Origin: Leptolyngbya sp. SIO4C1
GTDB taxonomy: Bacteria; Cyanobacteriota; Cyanobacteriia; Phormidesmidales; Phormidesmidaceae
Reading direction: 5' to 3'
Assembly (NCBI GenBank): GCA_010671975.1
Contig: JAAHIA010000329.1
Span: 1 to 5,684, forward strand
Length of the DNA: 5,684 nucleotides
Made by a program: the position numbers and the translations under genes. Shown here one piece after another: positions 1-5,086 of the stretch. The notes beneath the pieces were generated by a model, which was not told the origin of the DNA, made no database searches, and saw only the letters and a program-made list of their open reading frames with translations. How positions within the stretch are numbered: the first letter of the stretch is position 1; the number at the start of each line of letters is the position of its first letter.

Positions 1-369
1 CTCTGTCTCCACTGCGTCAGAGCCGTGAATGATATTGCGGCCAATTGTGATGCCATAGTCACCGCGAATCGTACCAGGCTCGGCCGTCAGCGGATTGGTG
101 GCACCGATGATTTTACGCGCTGAGGCCACTACCCCTTCGCCTTCCCAAACCATCGCCACCACCGGTCCAGACGTAATAAAGTCGACCAGCCCGCCAAAGA
201 AAGGCTTCTCGCGATGCACATCGTAGTGCTTCTCAGCCAGCTCGCGCGAGACTGCCATCAGCTTCATGCCCACCAGCGTAAACCCCTTACGCTCAAAGCG
301 ACTCAAGATGTCGCTTACTAGCCCGCGCTGTACGCCATCGGGCTTAATCATAATAAACGTGCGTTCCAC
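1..369 (-). CDS. ndk: Nucleoside diphosphate kinase (NDK), 5' part; C-terminus runs off the window
   Basis: NDK moves the gamma-phosphate of ATP onto other (d)NDPs through a phosphohistidine and keeps cytosolic nucleotide pools balanced. I translated this by hand from the reverse strand. A GTG start at 369-367 gives VERTFIMIKPDGVQRG, the family's N-terminal strand with Lys9. It is followed by Tyr49 and by GRNIIHGSD (110-117), which holds Asn112 and the catalytic His115. The reading frame stays open to base 1, giving 123 codons of the roughly 149 usual for the family, so only the last 25 or so residues are missing. The GTG start is supported by AGGAG (complement of 380-384), 10 nt upstream, and by the family's normal N-terminus. 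It lies 130 bp downstream of the membrane-protein gene at 955-500, on the same strand. A 10-bp hairpin (398-423) sits in its leader. The identification is secure. Confidence 0.96.
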   Translation of the reverse strand, partial: MERTFIMIKPDGVQRGLVSDILSRFERKGFTLVGMKLMAVSRELAEKHYDVHREKPFFGGLVDFITSGPVVAMVWEGEGVVASARKIIGATNPLTAEPGTIRGDYGITIGRNIIHGSDAVETE

Positions 370-397
370 AGCTTCAATGCTCCTAACTACGTCGTCG

Positions 398-423
398 AAC
401 CTTTTCTATGCTCAGAAAAGGTT
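398..423 (-). promoter_or_regulatory. Hairpin in the ndk leader
   Basis: The arms AACCTTTTCT (398-407) and AGAAAAGGTT (414-423) are a perfect 10-bp inverted repeat around a 6-nt loop. It lies about 28 nt before the ndk start and 76 bp after the stop of the preceding gene. On the ndk strand the stem is followed by CGACGACG rather than a U-run, so it is not a standard intrinsic terminator. It could be an operator, an mRNA-stabilising stem or a leader attenuator. The function is unknown. Confidence 0.5.
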
Positions 424-499
424 GTCGCTTTGTAAAGCATTTTTCTTAAAGTTTTGGCAGAGCTGCTCGTGAAATCGCAAAGAAACTGGCTACGGCTGG

Positions 500-955
500 C
501 TATGCGCTAGGGCGAATATCGTTTGGTTGAATCTCGGCGGGTTGAATGTCAACCGCTGGCGGGGGCTGAACGCAACCAAGGTTGAAGATATACAGTACAT
601 CGCCGCGAGGCGATGCCTCGAAGCTGGCATGAAAGGCTTTAGCCTGGGCATCGAGATACTGCTTGGCCTCCGGCCCGCTGAGCTGCGTCAGCATGGCAAA
701 GTCAAGTACGCTGATCTGCCCCTGCTGCTGTCTGAGCAGCTGATAAAAGTGGTTGTTCAAAAACGCGCTGTGCGAGCGCTGCTGCTGCTGATAGCGCTGC
801 CAGAAAATATAGGCACCGGCAAGCAAGCCGCCCATGAGCAGCCAAGGCAACAGCAGCCGCAGCAGCAGCACAGCCAGCAGCAGCACGAGACAAATCCCCA
901 GCGCCAGCCGTATCTGAGCTTCTAAATTTGAACGGGGCCGCGATCGCATGCTCAT
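500..955 (-). CDS. Membrane-anchored protein of unknown function with a winged-helix-like cytoplasmic domain
   Basis: I do not recognise a named family. The 151-residue product starts with a basic segment (residues 1-15). Two closely spaced hydrophobic segments follow (about 17-36 and 37-52, Leu-rich), then a Gln/Arg linker (53-62). Next comes a compact soluble region (about 64-125) with the pattern FYQLLRQQQGQISVLDFAML, then SGPEAKQYLDAQAKAF, then GDVLYIF. This helix-helix-hairpin order resembles small winged-helix domains seen in uncharacterised cyanobacterial membrane proteins (inference from pattern). The C-terminus has three degenerate pentads, DIQPA, EIQPN and DIRPS (136-150). The ATG at 955 has no clear Shine-Dalgarno; the ATG two codons later (949-947) is an equal candidate. 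A nested hairpin (959-1000) stands immediately upstream. The gene lies between the groEL terminator and ndk, so it is probably transcribed separately from groESL. An opposing reading frame over the same DNA is Gln-rich and looks spurious. Confidence 0.8.
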   Translation of the reverse strand: MSMRSRPRSNLEAQIRLALGICLVLLLAVLLLRLLLPWLLMGGLLAGAYIFWQRYQQQQRSHSAFLNNHFYQLLRQQQGQISVLDFAMLTQLSGPEAKQYLDAQAKAFHASFEASPRGDVLYIFNLGCVQPPPAVDIQPAEIQPNDIRPSA

Positions 956-958
956 AAA

Positions 959-1000
959 ACTCGCTAACTACGATCCAGTCTACTGAATCCTTTAGCGAGT
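959..1000 (-). promoter_or_regulatory. Nested hairpin directly before the start of the membrane-protein gene
   Basis: The arms ACTCGCTAA (959-967) and TTAGCGAGT (992-1000) are a perfect 9-bp inverted repeat. Inside it, GATCCAGT (972-979) and ACTGAATC (982-989) form a second stem with one mismatch, which becomes a G-U pair in the leftward transcript. On that strand the outer stem is followed at once by TTTATG, and this ATG is the predicted start at 955. The structure could be a second terminator behind groEL, or a leader element limiting translation of the gene at 955-500. The sequence alone does not decide between them. Confidence 0.5.
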
Positions 1001-1024
1001 GGCCTACCCCCCGACTCAGGGTAC

Positions 1025-1062
1025 AAAAACGGCACCCTTCGGCTTCGCTCAGGGTGCCGTTT
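1025..1062 (-). terminator. Rho-independent terminator of the groESL operon
   Basis: The arms AAACGGCACCCT (1027-1038) and AGGGTGCCGTTT (1051-1062) are a perfect 12-bp inverted repeat with a 12-nt loop. On the leftward transcript the stem ends in a run of five U (complement of 1025-1029). The stem begins 24 nt after the groEL stop codon, a textbook position. On the opposite strand the stem is followed only by TTTATTC, and no rightward gene reads into it. The CCCTTCGGCTTCGCTCAGGG core resembles a dispersed bacterial palindrome (see findings). Confidence 0.88.
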
Positions 1063-1086
1063 ATTCAACATCCGAACCGGATGAGC

Positions 1087-2715
1087 TTAGTAATCGAAGT
1101 CGCCGCCCATGCCTGCGCCAGCCGGTGCTGCATCCTTCTCAGGCAGATCAACCACAATGCACTCAGTGGTAAGCACCATTGAGGCAATTGAGGCTGCATT
1201 CTGCAGCGCTGAGCGGGTTACCTTAGCGGGGTCAACGATACCGGCTGCGAACATATCAACAAAATCGTTGGTGGCCGCATCATAGCCGACTTTGAAGTCT
1301 TTCTCTTTGACACGCTCAACGATCACAGCGCCGTTTTGACCAGCGTTTTCAGCAATCCGCTTGAGCGGTGAAGCCAGAGCGCGGGTCACAATCATAGCGC
1401 CTGTGAGTTCTTCCCCAGACAGCTGGCTGGTGGCCCAGTCTTCCAGCTGAGGGGCTAGGCTTGCCAGCGTCGTACCGCCACCCGGAACGATGCCTTCTTC
1501 GACTGCTGCTTTAGTGGCGTTGATGGCATCTTCTAGACGCAGCTTGCGGTCCTTCATCTCGGTCTCAGTCGCGGCCCCCACTTTGATCACGGCCACGCCT
1601 CCCGAGAGCTTCGCCAGTCGCTCCTGCAGCTTCTCCTTGTCGTAGGTAGAGTCTGACTCTTCAATCTGACGACGGATCTGCTCACAGCGGGCTTTTACGT
1701 CAGCTTCGTTGCCTTCAGCCACGACGGTGGTGTTGTCTTTCGTCAGGGTGACGCGACGGGCTGAGCCCAGCATGTCAACCGTCACGCTATCAAGCTTGAG
1801 GCCAGCGTCTTCAGTAATCACCTGACCGTTGGTAAGCACAGCGATATCTTCTAGCATGGCCTTGCGGCGATCGCCAAAGCCGGGTGCTTTCACAGCAGCA
1901 ACGTTGAGCACGCCGCGCATACGGTTGACCACCAGGGTCGCCAGCGCCTCTTTCTCAATGTCTTCAGAAATAATCAGCAGGGGTTTGCCAGAGCGCGCTA
2001 CCTGCTCTAGCACTGGCACGAGGTCCTGCACCAGCGTCACCTTTTTATCGGTAATCAGAATTAGCGGCTCGTCTAGAATGGCTTCCATCCGCTCGGTGTC
2101 GGTGACGAAGTAAGGCGAGATATAGCCCTTATCAAAGCGCATCCCCTCGGTAATTTCGAGCTCGGTCGTCATCGACTTGCCTTCTTCGAGCGAGATGACG
2201 CCCTCACGGCCAACCTTGTCCATCGCTTCGGCAATCATCTTACCGACTTCAGCGTCGTTGCCGGCTGAGATAGTACCTACCTGCGTGATCGCGTTAGAAT
2301 CTTCTACCGGACGAGCCTGAGCCGCAATTTTATCGACCAAAAACGCGGTGGCCTGGTCGATGCCGCGCTTTAGTGCAATCGGGTTAGCCCCAGCGGCCAC
2401 GTTACGCAGGCCCTCTTTCACAATGGCGTGCGCCAGCACGGTAGCAGTCGTGGTGCCATCGCCGGCTGCATCGTTCGTCTTAGAAGCGGCCTGTCGCAGC
2501 AGCGATACCGCTGTGTTCTCAATGTGATCTTCTAGCTCAATCTCTTTGGCAATCGTCACCCCGTCATTGACGATTTGAGGGGCGCCGAATTTTTTCTCTA
2601 GCACGACATTGCGCCCTTTGGGCCCAAGCGTGACGGCAACTGCTTCCGCTAGAATGTCGAAGCCATGCTCTAGCGCTCTACGAGCGTCTTCGTTGTAGGT
2701 GATTGACTTGGCCAT
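1087..2715 (-). CDS. groEL: Chaperonin GroEL (Hsp60), the groES-linked GroEL1 type
   Basis: This subunit forms the double heptameric ring that folds non-native proteins in the cytosol, using ATP and the GroES lid. The 542-residue length is normal. Visible landmarks are the nucleotide-binding TLGPKGRNV (29-37), GDGTTTATVLA (85-95) with Asp86 (E. coli Asp87 position), the catalytic Asp396 in LEDAINATKAAVEEG, and the chaperonin signature ending in GGG (412-414). The apical domain spans roughly 190-370. The tail ends GAGMGGDFDY, without the repeated GGM tail of E. coli GroEL and, as I recall, of cyanobacterial GroEL2. With the groES linkage this fits GroEL1. The ATG at 2715 gives the family's MAKSITYNEDAR start. 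The nearest Shine-Dalgarno, AGGAG, lies 15 nt upstream, unusually far. It is co-transcribed with groES across a 53-bp gap and controlled by the CIRCE/K-box region at 3162-3243. Confidence 0.98.
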   Translation of the reverse strand: MAKSITYNEDARRALEHGFDILAEAVAVTLGPKGRNVVLEKKFGAPQIVNDGVTIAKEIELEDHIENTAVSLLRQAASKTNDAAGDGTTTATVLAHAIVKEGLRNVAAGANPIALKRGIDQATAFLVDKIAAQARPVEDSNAITQVGTISAGNDAEVGKMIAEAMDKVGREGVISLEEGKSMTTELEITEGMRFDKGYISPYFVTDTERMEAILDEPLILITDKKVTLVQDLVPVLEQVARSGKPLLIISEDIEKEALATLVVNRMRGVLNVAAVKAPGFGDRRKAMLEDIAVLTNGQVITEDAGLKLDSVTVDMLGSARRVTLTKDNTTVVAEGNEADVKARCEQIRRQIEESDSTYDKEKLQERLAKLSGGVAVIKVGAATETEMKDRKLRLEDAINATKAAVEEGIVPGGGTTLASLAPQLEDWATSQLSGEELTGAMIVTRALASPLKRIAENAGQNGAVIVERVKEKDFKVGYDAATNDFVDMFAAGIVDPAKVTRSALQNAASIASMVLTTECIVVDLPEKDAAPAGAGMGGDFDY

Positions 2716-2768
2716 AGCTTAAAAATATTGCTCCTGGTTGTAGGGTGGACTGATTGACCGCTGCGCGC

Positions 2769-3080
2769 CTAGGCCAGCGTTGCCAAAATGTCTTGCTCGC
2801 GCAGCAGCACGTAGTCGTCAGCACCGAGCTTGATCTCTGTACCGGCATATTTGGAGTAGAGCACCTTGTCGCCTGCTTTAACTTCCATTGCCTGCACGCT
2901 GCCATCGTCGTTGCGCTTACCTGAGCCAACCTGAACGATTTCGCCTATCTGAGGCTTTTCTTTAGCCGTGTCGGGTAGCAAAATGCCGCCTGCAGTTTTC
3001 TCTTCAGCATCGCTGACCTTAATGAGAACGCGATCGCCTAGCGGCTTAACCGTTGAAACGCTGAGTGAAATAGCTGCCAT
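2769..3080 (-). CDS. groES: Co-chaperonin GroES (Hsp10)
   Basis: GroES forms the heptameric lid that caps the GroEL folding chamber. The product is 103 residues, the usual cyanobacterial length. It shows VKPLGDRVLIK (11-21), the flexible mobile loop (about 24-38) with the GroEL-contacting hydrophobic triplet Ile33-Leu34-Leu35 in TAGGILLPDTAKEKP, the roof-hairpin region around GSGKRNDDG (52-60), and the C-terminal ADDYVLLREQDILATLA. The frame extends seven codons further up to a TTG at 3101. I chose the ATG at 3080 because a strong AAGGAGGT lies inside that extension, about 8 nt before the ATG, and because the family starts here. It is the first gene of the groESL operon. Its leader contains three tandem 14-bp repeats and a hairpin presenting the ribosome binding site in its loop. 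Confidence 0.98.
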   Translation of the reverse strand: MAAISLSVSTVKPLGDRVLIKVSDAEEKTAGGILLPDTAKEKPQIGEIVQVGSGKRNDDGSVQAMEVKAGDKVLYSKYAGTEIKLGADDYVLLREQDILATLA

Positions 3081-3110
3081 CGGTTGTGACCTCCTTGTCA
3101 AAACTAACCG
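3081..3110 (-). promoter_or_regulatory. groES ribosome binding site in the loop of a hairpin
   Basis: On the groES strand this stretch begins CGGTT and ends AACCG, which pair as a 5-bp outer stem. Inside, TGAC and GTCA pair as a 4-bp inner stem around a six-base loop AAGGAG, the Shine-Dalgarno core. The ATG follows directly. The inner stem would hold the last bases of the AAGGAGGT motif. The stems are short, so the fold is probably marginal and could melt with heat. A thermosensor role is speculation. Confidence 0.45.
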
Positions 3111-3137
3111 GTCAAAACTAACCAGTCGAAACTAACC
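3097..3137. repeat. Three tandem 14-bp repeats in the groESL leader
   Basis: GTCAAAACTAACC occurs at 3097-3109 and 3111-3123, and as GTCGAAACTAACC at 3125-3137. The copies lie one after another with a period of 14 bp and a single variable spacer base. They fill the stretch between the CIRCE operator and the groES ribosome binding site; the last copy on the groES strand forms part of the ribosome-binding-site hairpin. They may be repeated protein or RNA binding sites, or a recent slippage expansion. Confidence 0.85.
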
Positions 3138-3161
3138 ATCGTGTTGTCAGGAGCTCAGTAT

Positions 3162-3188
3162 TTAGCACTCTCAACTCCTGAGTGCTAA
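3162..3188. promoter_or_regulatory. CIRCE operator (HrcA binding site) of groESL
   Basis: TTAGCACTC (3162-3170) and GAGTGCTAA (3180-3188) are separated by exactly 9 bp, a perfect match to the CIRCE consensus. CIRCE is the operator of the heat-shock repressor HrcA, whose activity depends on GroEL, so chaperonin levels feed back on their own transcription. It lies 82 bp before the groES ATG and overlaps the edge of the predicted -10 box, a position suited to blocking initiation. Confidence 0.97.
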
Positions 3189-3216
3189 TTTACCGAGCCC
3201 AGCTAGCCGCCGACAA
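3187..3216 (-). promoter_or_regulatory. Candidate sigma-70-type promoter of groESL
   Basis: Read leftward, TTGTCG (3216-3211, 4 of 6 to TTGACA) and TAAATT (3192-3187, 4 of 6 to TATAAT) are 18 bp apart. Transcription would start near 3180, inside CIRCE, which fits HrcA repression. A second, weaker option starts from TTAGCA inside CIRCE with TAAATA 18 bp on. Neither is strong, and the transcription start has not been seen directly. Confidence 0.42.
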
Positions 3217-3227
3217 TAGCTAACTGA

Positions 3228-3243
3228 GTGTGGTTTGCCGAAC
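3228..3243 (-). promoter_or_regulatory. K-box, cyanobacterial light/heat control element of groESL
   Basis: On the groES strand the sequence reads GTTCGG-CAAA-CCACAC. It fits the K-box pattern GTTCGG-NNAN-CCNNAC, described upstream of cyanobacterial groESL operons as a second negative element for light and heat response (consensus recalled from the literature). It lies 11 bp upstream of the candidate -35 box and 39 bp upstream of CIRCE. Every fixed position matches, which makes chance unlikely at exactly this place. Confidence 0.75.
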
Positions 3244-3266
3244 CTGCTAAGACTAATTTTTGTGGT

Positions 3267-3602
3267 CTAACCCTGACCGGCGAAGATACGTTCGATTGCG
3301 ATCGCAATTCGCTCAACATCTTCATCTAGCAGCGGCGGCCAGTCTACCTGCCGGCGTCGCCCTTTCTCATAGCACCAGCGGCTTCGGTAGGCCAGCTGAT
3401 GCAGCGCATAGGCCAGCTGACGATCTAATCTGGTTTCCGCCTTCAGTCGGTCAGCAATGACTTTGAGGGCGAGCAGCAGCGAGGTGACCTGACCTGGGAC
3501 GGGCGGCTGTAGCTGCTGCAGCCTTGCTAAAAAGGCATCGGTAGGGGGATCGCCAATCAAGGCTTGTTTCATGACTAGCTCACAGGCGGTCTCGAAGTCC
3601 AT
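3267..3602 (-). CDS. Small conserved cyanobacterial protein of unknown function
   Basis: The 111-residue product has no signal peptide or membrane segment and looks soluble and helical. A helix-rich N-terminus (MDFETACELVMKQALIGD) is followed by a proline-rich turn, QPPVPGQVTSLLLALKVI (32-49), then an amphipathic helical region with RLDRQLAYALHQLAYRSRW (58-76). It ends in DWPPLLDEDVERIAIAIERIFAG (87-109). I recall short cyanobacterial proteins with this PPVPGQVTS...DWPPLL...D..RIA layout. Some are labelled dethiobiotin synthetase in databases, but nothing here supports that: there is no P-loop and the length is half of BioD. The ATG at 3602 has a strong AAGGAGG 8 nt upstream. The stop lies 186 bp before groES with no clear terminator between, so some read-through into groESL is possible. 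Confidence 0.85.
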   Translation of the reverse strand: MDFETACELVMKQALIGDPPTDAFLARLQQLQPPVPGQVTSLLLALKVIADRLKAETRLDRQLAYALHQLAYRSRWCYEKGRRRQVDWPPLLDEDVERIAIAIERIFAGQG

Positions 3603-3896
3603 CGATTTTTTCCTCCTTATCTAAGGGCGAATGAGGCTCGATTGGCTGTCGTTCTCTAGACCTTGGCGGGCACCCTAAGTCGGTCGCTGTATCGCTGCCG
3701 TGAGCACCGCCTGTATGACGACTGCTCGTCTGCGCGCTGCCTGTTGTCTAAGATACTTTGCAAAACTTTGCTAAAGCCAGCGGCAGAAGATTCATCAAAA
3801 ATTTATGGGTTGGCTATACATCAGCGCCGGCGTCATAGGCAACACTAAACACAGCTGGCTGAAGCTATCGTACTGTTTCAACCGTGGTTCTGCTGC
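3603..3896. other. Divergent intergenic region, no convincing gene
   Basis: This gap must hold the promoters of two diverging genes. Next to the left-hand gene is its strong Shine-Dalgarno (complement of about 3611-3617). For the right-hand gene the best -10-like box is TATACA (3815-3820), with only a poor TTCATC 18 bp upstream, and no Shine-Dalgarno stands before the ATG at 3897. A 61-codon frame at 3663-3848 starts with TTG, has no ribosome binding site and an Arg/Cys-rich product, and I consider it spurious. No strong inverted repeat is visible. Confidence 0.6.
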
Positions 3897-5066
3897 ATGA
3901 GTTTTTCTGAGTCGCAACCGGTCCCTTTTGTCGATTTATCCCTTCAGCATCAGCCCCTGCAGTCAGATATTTTGGCTGCGATGCAGGCGGTGCTGCATCA
4001 GGGCGACTATATTTTAGGTCAAGCCGTGGCCGATTTTGAGCAGCAGTTCGCTACGCTCTGCCAGACGGCTTACGCGGTAGGCGTGGGCTCAGGCACCGAC
4101 GCGATCGCGCTGGGTCTGCAGGCCTGCGGCATTGGCGCCGGCGACGAAGTGCTCTTGCCGGTCAATACGTTTATTGCCACGCTGATTGGCATACTGCAGG
4201 TAGGGGCAACGCCGGTTTTTGTAGACTGTGAGCCAGAGACGGCTCTGATTGACCTGGCGGCTGCAAAGCAGGCCATTACCGCGCGCACGCGCGCAATCGT
4301 GCCAGTGCACCTCTACGGTCAAATGGTTTCGCCTAGCGCACTGCTGCAGCTAGCAGCGCAGCACAACCTGATCATTTTTGAAGATGCGGCTCAGGCGCAC
4401 GGGGCCGAACGTGAGGGCTACCGCGCCGGCAGCGTCGGTCTAGCCGCCGCGTTCAGCTTTTATCCCAGTAAAAATCTAGGGGCGATGGGCGATGGCGGCA
4501 TCGTGGTCACTCAGCAGTCGCTGATTGCTCAGACTGTGCGATCGCTGCGCAACTATGGGGCCACCCGCAAGTACGTGCATACCGACCCGGGCGGTACCAA
4601 CAGCCGGCTTGATACGCTGCAGGCAGCGGTACTTAAGGCCAAACTGCCATCTCTAACGCAGTGGAACCGCGATCGCAACCAGCTGGCCGCGCTTTACGAT
4701 CGGCGGCTGCAGTCGCTATCAGCCGAGGGCATCGTGCCCATTCGCAATGACTGCGACGCAGGCCATGTCTATCATCTCTATGTTGTTCGCCTGCTGCCCC
4801 ACTGTCCGATTGATCGCACGGTGCTACAGCTTGAGCTCAGCCGCCATGACATTCAATCCGGCATTCACTATCCGGTGCCCTGTCATTTGCAGCCGGCGTT
4901 TCAGTCTTTGGGGTATCAGCCCGGCGCTTTTCCGGTGGCAGAACATCTCAGCCAGCAGATTCTATCCCTGCCGCTCTATCCTGGACTAACAGAAGCTCAG
5001 CTGCACCGAGTGATGGATGTGATTGCGGCGCTACTCGCTGCGGCTAAGCAGCCTTATCCCCTGTAA
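3897..5066 (+). CDS. DegT/DnrJ/EryC1/StrS-family PLP-dependent sugar aminotransferase
   Basis: Members of this family transfer an amino group, usually from Glu or Gln, to a keto-group of a nucleotide-linked sugar. The products are amino-sugars for surface polysaccharides, lipopolysaccharide or glycosylated metabolites. At 389 residues it is full length. The N-terminal PFVDLSLQHQPL and GDYILG (36-41) are typical. GSGTDAI (64-70) is the cofactor phosphate-binding segment, HLYGQ (138-142) is conserved, Asp163 in FEDAAQAHGA would bind the PLP ring nitrogen with Gln166 nearby, and FSFYPSKNLGAMGDGG carries the PLP Schiff-base Lys192. RNYGATRKY, NSRLDTLQAAVL and GIHYPVPCHLQPAF are further family blocks. 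All catalytic positions are present. The ATG at 3897 lacks a Shine-Dalgarno, but there is no better start and the N-terminus fits the family. The exosortase gene begins 20 bp later, so the two probably form an operon. The exact sugar substrate cannot be told. Confidence 0.93.
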   Translation: MSFSESQPVPFVDLSLQHQPLQSDILAAMQAVLHQGDYILGQAVADFEQQFATLCQTAYAVGVGSGTDAIALGLQACGIGAGDEVLLPVNTFIATLIGILQVGATPVFVDCEPETALIDLAAAKQAITARTRAIVPVHLYGQMVSPSALLQLAAQHNLIIFEDAAQAHGAEREGYRAGSVGLAAAFSFYPSKNLGAMGDGGIVVTQQSLIAQTVRSLRNYGATRKYVHTDPGGTNSRLDTLQAAVLKAKLPSLTQWNRDRNQLAALYDRRLQSLSAEGIVPIRNDCDAGHVYHLYVVRLLPHCPIDRTVLQLELSRHDIQSGIHYPVPCHLQPAFQSLGYQPGAFPVAEHLSQQILSLPLYPGLTEAQLHRVMDVIAALLAAAKQPYPL

Positions 5067-5086
5067 ACCTTGCCTAGGGCCACACG

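Noticed and set aside
780..890. CAGCAG-type trinucleotide repeats
   Set aside because: They are the complement of Leu and Gln codons in the membrane-protein gene, are imperfect, and need no repeat element to explain them.
527..925. Open 132-codon frame on the forward strand opposite the membrane-protein gene
   Set aside because: Its product is Gln-rich low complexity caused by CTG/CAG periodicity of the Leu-rich membrane helices on the other strand, whose frame shows a sensible domain order.
1829..2113. 94-codon forward frame inside groEL
   Set aside because: It is a shadow of the strongly conserved groEL frame, Ser/Thr/Arg-rich with no start signals.
3081..3101. Longer groES start at TTG 3101
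   Set aside because: The Shine-Dalgarno lies inside this extension and the family starts at the ATG at 3080.
3663..3848. 61-codon forward frame in the divergent intergenic gap
   Set aside because: It starts with TTG, lacks a ribosome binding site and gives an Arg/Cys-rich product without recognisable features.
4070..4322. Two reverse-strand frames inside the aminotransferase gene
   Set aside because: They overlap the PLP-domain coding region, and their products show no recognisable motif.
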